The position numbers were made by a program, and so were the translations under genes. DNA of 64,000 nucleotides from the NCBI GenBank assembly GCA_963699305.1, contig OY969431.1:682001-746000 (forward strand). The letters run 5' to 3'. Origin of the DNA: JBGQAS01 sp963699305. GTDB taxonomy: Bacteria; Chloroflexota; Anaerolineae; Anaerolineales; Anaerolineaceae. Of the stretch, positions 19,814 to 27,671 are shown one piece after another. Within the stretch, counting starts at the first letter, position 1. Each line of letters opens with the position of its first letter. The notes under the pieces were generated by a model. The model was given only the letters and a program-made list of their open reading frames with translations, was not told the DNA's origin and searched no databases.

Positions 19814-21902
19814 TCGAGGTTTCCTTAAGGTTAATCCCAGCGAAAGCTCCTAGAGGAACCTCTACGAATAAAGGTCGTCTCGAATTGTCCAGGACTTCAG
19901 ATAAAGGAATTCCTTCTTCTTTGAAAAGGCGGTGGATTATGGAGTTACACGTCTTTGCACCACATGCTCCCATCCCAGCTCTCGTGACTGCTTTTATCTC
20001 GTTCAGGTCACGGAATCCTCTTCGTATGACATCTCTTATTTCACCGGCGGTTATGCGTTCACAGCGGCACACAATAATATCATCTTCAACATGTAAAACT
20101 GCTTTATCCAATTCCTTGCTCACATCGGTTTCTTGTACCCGGATACCTGCAATTCGCGTGGCGTATTCCCTCGGAGCTTGAATTTGTACGATCCAAGTAT
20201 GATCTGTTTTACTGTTTCCTTTTATGGATATGACTTTGGAGCTTCCTAATGGATTACCACTTGTATCAAGTACTGTCACGATATCATCTTTTTTCAATTT
20301 GGATGGTCCAAACTCAAAGGGAATTGAGACCAAAGGCTGATCCGGCTCACGGCGACTATCTACAAGCGTAATTGCCAAACCTGGGCAGCCAATGACACAT
20401 TTTAGGCAACCTTTACATGCTTCATCGCCCCCGATGAATTTTGGGACTTCGCGAATATCCGTCTCAGCAATTTTGATCAAACCTTGCATGCACAACGAAG
20501 AACATGGGTTACAGGGGATTTCTTGAGTACAATGCAGAACAGGGACTACTCCTGTAGAGATATCAGGAAGCACCTCAGGAAAGTCATGACCTGGTTTAGA
20601 TTTAAGGATCTCGCCAGTCTCATACCAACTTTTTGGAATATCTCCATGGTATTTGTTCAAAGATCTGGCAATTTCCAGTCCCTTAATTTTTCCGGAAAAA
20701 ATCGCTGCGGAAGCTTCAGCAACTTCTTCCGTATCACCAGCTGCATAGGACGGAATATTGAATTCTTTCGCTTTAAGATAGATTTCATTCACAGGATCCA
20801 ATCCCACAGCGATAAGGACGCTGTCACAATAAAAAGATTTTTCTGTTCCAGGAATCGATTTAAACAACTTATCCACTTTTGCAATAGTAATTGAATTTAC
20901 ATATTCATCACCGTTAGCGCTGATGATCGTATGCGATGTAAAGATTGGAACTCCCATCCGAACTAATTTATCCTTATGTACCTTATAACCCCCGCATTCC
21001 GGTAAAGCCTCCACCAATCCGACAACCTCGATGCCTGCTTGCAGTGCGTGATACCCAGCTATCAATCCTACATTTCCACCACCGACAATAAACAAGCGGT
21101 TTGCGGGTTTTACCAGATCCCGGTTAACCAACGTTTGAAATGCACCAGCCCCATAAACTCCGGGTAATGTGTTTCCCTTGAAAATTAGAAATTTTTCCCT
21201 AGCTCCGGATGCTACCAATAGGATTTTCGGTTGTATTAAATGATACTGGTTGTTATTCTTAAGGATTCCAATTTTACCATCGCTGAAAGCTGCTAAAGCC
21301 GTTGAATTAGTCCAAATACAAATATTGGGGAATTCACGTAATTCATTTTCCAATTTTGTTGCAATATCTATCCCGCGGGTACCTGCAAAAACGGCCTCGG
21401 CTGAACCGAAAAACCGATGGGTTTGAAGCACTAGTTTTCCGCCTAGATACTGTTTATCGTCAACAAGTAAAACCTGCACGCCGAGTTTTCCAAGTTCAAT
21501 TCCTGCAGATAAGCCTGCGGGACCACCTCCAATAATTAACACTTCGACTTCCTTTATTTCTATTTTCTCGAAAGCAGGTGGTTGTTTTAATTGAGGAAGG
21601 GTAGGTAGACCTTCAGAAGGAAAGACATCCATTCCTTGATGGACCATTTCCATGCATGATTTAACCGGTTTCCCGTCAGCCACTACCATACATTGGGAGC
21701 ATTGACCATTTGCACAAAATAGACCTTGTGGATAACCATCCTTGGGATGATGCCCGAATATTCGGATCCCATTCGCAAACAAAGCAGAAGCGATGGTATC
21801 GCCTTCACGGGCAGTGAATATTTTTCCATCCCACTTGAAAATCAGTTCTCCTTGGGGTTGAGTCGATAAAACAGGATGGTTTGTGATGCGGAATTGTTCC
21901 AT
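19806..21902 (-). CDS. Multi-cofactor dehydrogenase, alpha subunit (2Fe-2S, FAD/NAD, 4Fe-4S, BFD)
   Basis: A 698-residue protein with five parts. An N-terminal sarcosine-oxidase-alpha-like 2Fe-2S domain carries CANGQCSQCMVV. Two Rossmann motifs follow: EVLIIGGGPAGLSAGIELGK, then RLFIVGGGNVGLIAGYHA. A ferredoxin-like insert has CNPCSSLC and CKGCLKCVIGC, and a C-terminal BFD-type 2Fe-2S domain has IIVCRCERITAGEI and GACGAKTCNS. Heteromeric amine dehydrogenases such as HcnABC and dye-linked proline dehydrogenases split these over separate chains; here the HcnA- and HcnB-like parts are fused. The protein likely passes electrons from the beta flavin to a ferredoxin, NAD or quinone acceptor. It is the first gene of the operon. 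Confidence 0.8.
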   Translation of the reverse strand: MEQFRITNHPVLSTQPQGELIFKWDGKIFTAREGDTIASALFANGIRIFGHHPKDGYPQGLFCANGQCSQCMVVADGKPVKSCMEMVHQGMDVFPSEGLPTLPQLKQPPAFEKIEIKEVEVLIIGGGPAGLSAGIELGKLGVQVLLVDDKQYLGGKLVLQTHRFFGSAEAVFAGTRGIDIATKLENELREFPNICIWTNSTALAAFSDGKIGILKNNNQYHLIQPKILLVASGAREKFLIFKGNTLPGVYGAGAFQTLVNRDLVKPANRLFIVGGGNVGLIAGYHALQAGIEVVGLVEALPECGGYKVHKDKLVRMGVPIFTSHTIISANGDEYVNSITIAKVDKLFKSIPGTEKSFYCDSVLIAVGLDPVNEIYLKAKEFNIPSYAAGDTEEVAEASAAIFSGKIKGLEIARSLNKYHGDIPKSWYETGEILKSKPGHDFPEVLPDISTGVVPVLHCTQEIPCNPCSSLCMQGLIKIAETDIREVPKFIGGDEACKGCLKCVIGCPGLAITLVDSRREPDQPLVSIPFEFGPSKLKKDDIVTVLDTSGNPLGSSKVISIKGNSKTDHTWIVQIQAPREYATRIAGIRVQETDVSKELDKAVLHVEDDIIVCRCERITAGEIRDVIRRGFRDLNEIKAVTRAGMGACGAKTCNSIIHRLFKEEGIPLSEVLDNSRRPLFVEVPLGAFAGINLKETSNE

Positions 21903-21983
21903 CGAAAATCCTTATCCTTAATTAATTCCTTATCAAGAGCAGCACTCATTTTACCAAAGTCGGCAATGTTCATTACGTGCAGT

Positions 21984-22012
21984 TTGACAGATAAAATCAT
22001 CCAAACTATCAC
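21984..22012 (+). promoter_or_regulatory. Possible sigma-70 promoter of pfkA
   Basis: A consensus TTGACA (21984-21989) is followed after 17 nt by TATCAC, which is only a fair -10. It is in the right place in the divergent gap between the dehydrogenase operon and pfkA. Confidence 0.45.
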
Positions 22013-22038
22013 TATTCTAACGAGAAAGGAGGATATAC

Positions 22039-22068
22039 ATGTTCGTGATAAAATCCTTAAAGATGTAA
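22039..22068 (+). CDS. Possible 9-codon leader ORF upstream of pfkA
   Basis: A very strong ribosome site (AAAGGAGG, 22026-22032) lies at good spacing before ATG 22039, which encodes only MFVIKSLKM and then stops. The pfkA start lies 20 nt downstream with its own GGAGGA. The short ORF does not resemble a PFK N-terminus in any frame, so it is not simply a broken start. It could couple translation into pfkA or be a chance ATG. Confidence 0.35.
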   Translation: MFVIKSLKM

Positions 22069-22088
22069 TTAGTTGTGGAGGAAATCCA

Positions 22089-23060
22089 ATGATTCGGCGA
22101 ATTGCAGTACTTACCAGCGGCGGCGATGCTCCTGGCATGAACGCAGCCATCCGAGCTGTCACCAGGACAGGCAATGATAAAGGATGGGAAGTTTTTGGGG
22201 TCAAACTGGGGTACGAGGGATTGATCGATGGCAAAATAATACCACTCGGACCGCGTGATGTTGGAGGAATTTTACAACGCGGTGGAACGATCCTGGGGAG
22301 CGCCAGATCAATGGAATTTAAGACCATAGAAGGACGTACAAAGGCACTTCGCAACCTAAACGAAGAAGGAATCGACGCACTTGTGGTCATAGGCGGGAAT
22401 GGTTCCCAGGCAGGGGCAAATGAATTACATAAACTGGGTTTTCCCGTCGTCGGAGTAGCTTCCACGATAGACAACGATTTATATGGCTCCGAAATCACCA
22501 TCGGAGTTGACACCGCATTAAATATTGCTCTTGAAGCGATTGATCGTTTGAAAACTACCGCCTCATCGCATCAACGTGCCTTTTTGATTGAAGTCATGGG
22601 TCGAAAGTGTGGATATCTGGCGCTCATGGCAGGCATAGCCGGTGGTGCAGAAATGGTTGTAATACCCGAAGTGGATATTGAACCTGAACAAATCGCAGAG
22701 GTTTTACGTGAAGCGTACCAAAAAGGAAAAGCGCATGGAATCATCGTAGTTGCTGAAGGTGCAAAATATAATGCCACCCAGCTGGATGAGTATTTTATAA
22801 AACACCGTGAACAACTCGAATTTGAGTTGAGGGTGACCATTATTGGACATGTACAGCGCGGTGGAGCTCCAAGTGCATTTGACAGGATCCTAGCCAGTAA
22901 ACTAGGAGCAGGTGCAATCGAACAGTTGGCAATTGGAAAATATGGTGTACTTGTGGGATTGAATAAAAGTGAAGTTACAGCCACCCCTCTGGAGGTTGTT
23001 GCTAACAACAATAAAGTCCTGGATCCTAAAATGATTGAATTGGCTAGAATACTTGATTAG
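22089..23060 (+). CDS. pfkA: 6-phosphofructokinase
   Basis: Group A phosphofructokinase, 323 residues, committing fructose 6-phosphate to glycolysis. ATG 22089 follows GTGGAGGA and gives MIRRIAVLTSGGDAPGMN, the normal start; the frame is open further upstream but lacks homology. The catalytic loop STIDNDLYG (Asp128) and the sugar-binding stretches EVMGRKCGYLAL and GHVQRGGAPSAFDR are intact. The nucleotide loop reads GGNGS where E. coli has GGDGS: Asn104 replaces the Mg-binding Asp, while Gly105, associated with ATP rather than pyrophosphate use, is kept. ATP dependence is therefore likely but not certain. Confidence 0.93.
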   Translation: MIRRIAVLTSGGDAPGMNAAIRAVTRTGNDKGWEVFGVKLGYEGLIDGKIIPLGPRDVGGILQRGGTILGSARSMEFKTIEGRTKALRNLNEEGIDALVVIGGNGSQAGANELHKLGFPVVGVASTIDNDLYGSEITIGVDTALNIALEAIDRLKTTASSHQRAFLIEVMGRKCGYLALMAGIAGGAEMVVIPEVDIEPEQIAEVLREAYQKGKAHGIIVVAEGAKYNATQLDEYFIKHREQLEFELRVTIIGHVQRGGAPSAFDRILASKLGAGAIEQLAIGKYGVLVGLNKSEVTATPLEVVANNNKVLDPKMIELARILD

Positions 23061-23063
23061 CAT

Positions 23064-23092
23064 ATTTGACTAAGGGGTTTCCTTGGTCAAAT
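23064..23092. terminator. Terminator between convergent pfkA and prfB
   Basis: A 12-bp stem ATTTGACTAAGG/CCTTGGTCAAAT (one wobble) with a GGTTT loop, followed by TATTATTTT on the plus strand. Confidence 0.8.
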
Positions 23093-23094
23093 TA

Positions 23095-24175
23095 TTATTT
23101 TAACCTTAAAAAACTTTCAATAAATGAATCGATATCCCCGTCGAGAACGTTTTGACTTTGGCTAGTTTCATATTCAGTCCGGTGATCTTTAACCATCTGG
23201 TATGGATGTAAGACATAGGAGCGGATTTGACTACCCCATTCCGTTTTTATAAATTCCCCACGTAATTTTGAAAGCTCCTTGTCTTTTTCTTCCTGGTAGA
23301 TTTGTAATAGCCTAGCCCGTAATACGCGCATCGCATTTTCCCTGTTTTGCATTTGTGATCGTTCATTTTGGCAAGCAACCACAATCCCTGTCGGAATATG
23401 GGTGATCCGCACTGCAGTGGAGTTTTTTTGGACGTTTTGACCACCAGCACCGGATGAACGGAAAGTATCAATTTTCAGGTCTTCTGGATTTACCTGAACA
23501 ACAGGATCTTCCTGTGATGCTTCAGGCAGAACCTCGACTTTGGCGAACGATGTATGGCGGCGATGATTTGCATCGAAGGGAGAGAGGCGGACTAATCGGT
23601 GGACGCCTTTTTCGCAATGAAGATATCCATAAGCAAAATTACCTTCAACAGAGATTGTCGAGGATTTTATCCCTGCTTCTTCGCCTTCGGTACGGTCTAA
23701 AATTTGCGTTCGAAAACGATGTTTTTCTGCCCAGCGGAGGTACATCCGTTCAAGCATGGAAGCCCAATCCTGGGACTCGGTTCCACCTGCACCTGATGAA
23801 ATTTCAAGAATGGCATTTCCAAAATCATATGGACCTGAAAGGAGAATATCAATCTCCTTTTGATTTAATTCGGTCTCGATTTTTATAGTTTCTTCTGAGA
23901 GTTCGGATTCGAGCGATGGATCCTCCATTTCAGCAAGTTCGATCCCATCGCTGATACGTTTTTGGAGCGTTTGCCATTCCGTAACAGAATTCTGAAGGTC
24001 AGATAACCGTTTCATTAAAGCCTGGGCTTTTCCTGGTTCGTCCCAGAGCTTGGGATTTTCTGACTCGCGTTGTAGTTTTTCCAGTTCGGTTTTCTTTTCA
24101 GCTAAGTCAAAGATGCTCCAAGAGACTGAGCAATTTTTCTTTACTTGAGTGTAAACGGTTGATTAAATCCTGCAT
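23095..24175 (-). CDS. prfB: Peptide chain release factor 2 (programmed +1 frameshift)
   Basis: RF2 releases peptides at UGA and UAA. Translation starts at ATG 24175, overlapping the ftsY stop (TAATG), and reads 22 codons (MQDLINRLHSSKEKLLSLLE and two more) to an in-frame TGA at 24107-24109. After a +1 shift it continues DLAEKKTELEKLQRES and on through the whole protein. The GGQ peptidyl-transferase motif is in RSSGAGGQNVQKNSTAVRI. The codon-recognition region, where RF2 carries SPF, reads VRLSPFDANHRRHTSF. This is the classic autoregulated prfB arrangement, not a sequencing error. Total length about 360 residues, as expected. Confidence 0.96.
24107..24119 (-). promoter_or_regulatory. RF2 programmed frameshift site
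   Basis: On the minus strand the order is GGAG (24119-24116), a 3-nt spacer CAT, then CTT TGA C. This reproduces the known prfB signal: an internal Shine-Dalgarno three bases from the slippery CUU codon, a slow UGA stop and a following C. Low RF2 should favour the shift and so raise RF2 synthesis. Confidence 0.95.
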
Positions 24176-25101
24176 TATCCCTCCGAAGAGTCTAAATTGA
24201 TGATCCCATTAACGAAGGATTCTCTATCGAATGGTAGTAGATCATCCGGGTGTTCACCCAGACCGACGTAGAGAATTGGGAGATTCAATTCCTGTTGAAT
24301 TGAAAAAGCCATGCCACCTTTTGCGGAAGTATCCATTTTAGCCAATATGATTCCTGTAACATTGATAGCATTCCGGAATTCTTTGGCTTGTGCAAGGGCA
24401 TTCTGACCGGTTGTCGAATCCATAACGAGCCAACACGCATGAGGCGCACCTGGTAAAGCTTTTGAAACCACCTTTGAGACTTTTTTCAATTCCTCCATGA
24501 GATTATAACGGGTGTGCAACCTGCCGGCTGTATCGATGATTGCATAATCCATTTTTCTGGCAACGGCAGCTTGAACGGTATCATACGCGACTGCCCCTGG
24601 ATCAGCATCAGGTTGGCCAGCGATCATGGGAATGTCCAATCTTTTTGCCCATACTTCAAGTTGATCGATTGCAGCAGCACGGTAAGTATCTGCTGCACCT
24701 AATAGAACTCTTTGCCCCTGGTTGACGAAAATCCTTCCTAATTTGGCAGCGGTTGTTGTCTTGCCAGAGCCATTTACTCCCACAAGGAGGATTACTGCAG
24801 GATGAAACGCAGAAAAATCCACATCAGGTCGTGGGATTAAGCGTGAAATTAATTCATCCTTCAATAAGGTCTTGAATTCCACTGAATGAAAGACACCGGA
24901 TGTTCTAATTTTATTTCTTAACGAGCTGATGATGGATTCAGTGGTTTGAATACCAAGATCTGCCTGGATCAACTGGGTTTCCAATTCTTCCCAAGTGGTG
25001 TCCGTGATCTCCGATGCGCCAAATAAAGTGACAATTTTTCCGAAAGTCGCTTTTCGGGTTTTTTCAAGACCTTGTTTCCATTTTGAGAATATATTGCCCA
25101 T
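24175..25101 (-). CDS. ftsY: Signal recognition particle receptor FtsY
   Basis: SRP-type GTPase of 308 residues that docks the signal recognition particle at the membrane. The NG domain is complete: helical N domain, G1 GVNGSGKTTTAAKLG, the insertion-box region ADTYRAAAIDQLEVWAKR, G3 DTAGRLH and G4 TKMD-like AKMDTSAKGG. There is no long acidic A domain, as in many bacteria; a basic amphipathic N-terminus (GNIFSKWKQGLEKTRK) may bind lipid. Its stop overlaps the prfB start. Confidence 0.95.
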   Translation of the reverse strand: MGNIFSKWKQGLEKTRKATFGKIVTLFGASEITDTTWEELETQLIQADLGIQTTESIISSLRNKIRTSGVFHSVEFKTLLKDELISRLIPRPDVDFSAFHPAVILLVGVNGSGKTTTAAKLGRIFVNQGQRVLLGAADTYRAAAIDQLEVWAKRLDIPMIAGQPDADPGAVAYDTVQAAVARKMDYAIIDTAGRLHTRYNLMEELKKVSKVVSKALPGAPHACWLVMDSTTGQNALAQAKEFRNAINVTGIILAKMDTSAKGGMAFSIQQELNLPILYVGLGEHPDDLLPFDRESFVNGIINLDSSEG

Positions 25102-25116
25102 GGCGTCGACATTATA

Positions 25117-26169
25117 TCATGTGACTTTTCGTGACTCGGTAGCTAGTTGCCCACACCCTGCATTGATTTCAACTCCTCGTCGCAAACGAATCGTACAAGG
25201 AATGCCTGCATTTGATAGAACTTTTTTGAATGCTTCTGCTGTTTCACGCGGAGAAGGGCACCCAACATACTTGGTTATCGCATTCAAGGGAATAATATTC
25301 ACATGACATATCAATCCTTTTATCAATTTTGCCAACTCTTTAGCGTGTTTCGGGGAATCATTTACTCCATCGATCAAAGCCCATTCAAAACTGATCCTCC
25401 GATGCGTTTTTTCCACATATTCCGTACAAGCCAGTACTAATTCAGATAGCTGGTACGATTTACTTTGGGGGATTAGTAGGTTTCGTAAAGCGTCGTTGGC
25501 TGCGTGCAAACTAACCGCAAGATTGGTTTGCCGATTTTCTGAAGTAAATTGAAGGATTTTTGGGATAATTCCAACCGTTGAAATCGTGAATCTTCGCGAA
25601 CCAAAGCCAAAACCGTTAGGATCATTCAAAACATCCACAGCTTTTAATGTGGAGTCATAATTTATGAATGGTTCTCCCATTCCCATGACAACTATATTTG
25701 TTAAATTCTTTTTTTCTTTTCGTAAAAAGCGCTCGAAAAACAAAACCTGCTCAACAATTTCTCCAACTGTCAAGTTCCGAATGAAACCCATCTGCCCCGT
25801 AGCACAAAAAACACATCCAATGGGACATCCCATTTGTGTGGATATGCATAGAGTGTTTCTTTCGTTGTAACGCATTAATACGGTTTCAATGAAGTTCCTG
25901 TCTTTTAACTCAAACAACTGCTTTGAAGTCCTCCGATCCTTTGACTCCAGCAGTATTTTCGGTTTCAGAAGAGAAAAAGTGAAAGAATCGTGGAGATTTT
26001 GCCGAATTGATTTCGGGAAGACAGAAAAGGAATCAGCTTCAGACCAGATATGCTTATACAAGCCTTGCCATAATTGAGAAGCTCTGAATCTGGGCTCGCC
26101 AATACCGAGAAAAAAATCTTGCAAAGAGTCAAACGCTTGATCGTAAATTGATGGCTTAATTTTATCCAT
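25117..26169 (-). CDS. rlmN: 23S rRNA (adenine-2503-C2) methyltransferase RlmN
   Basis: Radical SAM dual-specificity methylase of 23S rRNA A2503 and some tRNAs. The cluster motif CPIGCVFC is in TQMGCPIGCVFCATGQMGF. The SAM-binding GMGEPFINYD, the NLAVSLHAAND strand and the C-terminal catalytic Cys in EINAGCGQL are all present. The ATG at 26169 lies 8 nt after the stop of the HAD gene; an in-frame TTG at 26190 would add seven residues and overlap it. Length of about 350 is normal. Confidence 0.94.
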   Translation of the reverse strand: MDKIKPSIYDQAFDSLQDFFLGIGEPRFRASQLWQGLYKHIWSEADSFSVFPKSIRQNLHDSFTFSLLKPKILLESKDRRTSKQLFELKDRNFIETVLMRYNERNTLCISTQMGCPIGCVFCATGQMGFIRNLTVGEIVEQVLFFERFLRKEKKNLTNIVVMGMGEPFINYDSTLKAVDVLNDPNGFGFGSRRFTISTVGIIPKILQFTSENRQTNLAVSLHAANDALRNLLIPQSKSYQLSELVLACTEYVEKTHRRISFEWALIDGVNDSPKHAKELAKLIKGLICHVNIIPLNAITKYVGCPSPRETAEAFKKVLSNAGIPCTIRLRRGVEINAGCGQLATESRKVT

Positions 26170-26176
26170 AAAGAAA

Positions 26177-26965
26177 TTACAAAGAGTCAATTATCTCTGC
26201 CAGATTTGTTGCAATCATATCGGGAATAATCTTGCTTTGAGACAATTCTTCTTGCGAGCACACGCCTGAAAAGACTAGCGCCGTTCTGCATTTGACGTTT
26301 ATTCCTCCTGCAATGTCTGTCTCAAGTCTATCGCCCACAACCAAAGTCTCATCAGGAGTTGATTTCATTATTGCAAGTGCTACTTCCAGTAAATATGGAT
26401 ATGGCTTCCCAGCAACAATCGGCGTCACCCCGGAAGCAGTTTCCAAAAAAGCAATTATTGCACCTGCACCAGGGACTAAACCATGATCGGTGGGGTAGGT
26501 TTTATCAGGATTCGTCCCATAAAATTCAGCTCCGTTGCGGATGCAGAGAGTTGCTTTACTTAATTTTTCGTATGAGATGTTCCTATCAAGTCCTGCAATA
26601 ATTGCCAACGGATTTTCCTCTTCGTGATAAAAACCGTACTTCTCCATGAGAGAGGTGATACCTTTTTCGCCGACGATGTAAACAGGTCCTCCAGAAGGGT
26701 ATTTATTTTTCAATAACTCAGCTACTGCCATCGAAGATGTCACAATCTGATTTAGTTCGATATCTACTCCTAAATCTTTTAATTTCTTCTGATACATTTC
26801 TGGGGTTTTAGAGGAATTATTTGTAGCAAGAACGAATTTTATTTTCTTATTCCTTATCTTTGCGAATATGGAAGGTAAATCTCCTATTGGTGCATTATCA
26901 CGCCACAAGACACCATCCATATCTAAAATAAGGGAATTTATATTGTGTAGATCTGTACTCTTCAC
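26177..26965 (-). CDS. HAD-IIA family phosphatase (NagD/PGP-like)
   Basis: A 262-residue HAD phosphatase with a type IIA cap. Motif I is LILDMDGVLWRD, motif II LATNNSSKTPEMY (the family ATNNSS signature), motif III is the Lys in IVAGKPYPYL, and motif IV is LVVGDRLETDIAGG. Relatives dephosphorylate nucleotides, phosphoglycolate or sugar phosphates; the specific substrate is open. It lies between clpP and rlmN and is separated from clpP by a terminator. Confidence 0.85.
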   Translation of the reverse strand: MKSTDLHNINSLILDMDGVLWRDNAPIGDLPSIFAKIRNKKIKFVLATNNSSKTPEMYQKKLKDLGVDIELNQIVTSSMAVAELLKNKYPSGGPVYIVGEKGITSLMEKYGFYHEEENPLAIIAGLDRNISYEKLSKATLCIRNGAEFYGTNPDKTYPTDHGLVPGAGAIIAFLETASGVTPIVAGKPYPYLLEVALAIMKSTPDETLVVGDRLETDIAGGINVKCRTALVFSGVCSQEELSQSKIIPDMIATNLAEIIDSL

Positions 26966-26983
26966 GAATGACTCCTAAAAAGG

Positions 26984-27010
26984 AGCCGGATAGCATATGC
27001 TGATCCGGCT
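26984..27010 (-). terminator. Terminator of clpP
   Basis: On the minus strand AGCCGGAT and ATCCGGCT pair around a partly self-complementary loop (GCATATGC), followed by CCTTTTT. It lies between clpP and the HAD gene. Confidence 0.8.
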
Positions 27011-27041
27011 GAATTTTTAACTATGCCTTCCGGTCGAATAA

Positions 27042-27641
27042 TTACTTAGCCGCTTGAAAAACCTTGTCAACGATCCCATATTCAACCGCTTGAGCAGCAT
27101 CCAGGTAAAAATTGCGGTCCGTGTCTCTTTCGATGACATCCTTTGGCTGGCCAGTGTCTGTTGCAAGAATCTCGATCAGACGGGATTTAAGACGCAGGAT
27201 TTCGCGGGCCTGAATTTCAATATCTGAAGCTTGCCCTTCCGCGCCGCCAAGAGGTTGGTGCATATGAATGGTCGCATGTGGGAGCGTGTAGCGCAACCCT
27301 TTTGTGCCGGCAGCAAGTAAAACCGTTCCAAAAGAAGCAGTAACGCCAACAGCCACCGTGCTTATTTTATTGGGCAACATCTTCATCGTGTCATAAATTG
27401 CCAAACCCGAATAGATCTGACCGCCGGGAGAATTAATGTATATTTGAATATTCTTTTCGGGATCTTCGTGACTCAGATAGAGCAATTGAGCGACAACCAA
27501 ATTTGCAACTTGATCGTCGATACTAGTGCCAACAAAAACGATGCGTTCTTTGAGTAGCAGTGAGTAAATATCATAGGCGCGTTCACCACGACCAGATGAT
27601 TCAACGACCATGGGTATTACTGATTTAGAGAATTCCTTCAT
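27042..27641 (-). CDS. clpP: ATP-dependent Clp protease proteolytic subunit
   Basis: Serine peptidase of 199 residues that forms the ClpP tetradecamer. The catalytic residues are Ser103 in VTASFGTVLL, His128 in HMHQPLGG, and an Asp near residue 178 following RDTDRNFYLDAAQAVEYG. The oligomer-handle region GGAEGQASDIEIQAREILRL is typical. It follows tig by about 30 nt in the usual tig-clpP order. No clpX follows; a terminator comes next. Confidence 0.95.
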   Translation of the reverse strand: MKEFSKSVIPMVVESSGRGERAYDIYSLLLKERIVFVGTSIDDQVANLVVAQLLYLSHEDPEKNIQIYINSPGGQIYSGLAIYDTMKMLPNKISTVAVGVTASFGTVLLAAGTKGLRYTLPHATIHMHQPLGGAEGQASDIEIQAREILRLKSRLIEILATDTGQPKDVIERDTDRNFYLDAAQAVEYGIVDKVFQAAK

Positions 27642-27671
27642 TGTTGAACCTTTCCTTCCATAACGTAAAAG

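Noticed and set aside
21876..22088. N-terminal extension of pfkA
   Set aside because: The frame is open, but the extra residues have no PFK homology and a proper ribosome site and ATG exist at 22089.
21842..22513. A 223-codon open frame on the minus strand over pfkA
   Set aside because: It is the antisense of conserved pfkA codons, is Ser/Pro/Ile-rich without any recognisable motif, and overlaps the real divergent gene start.
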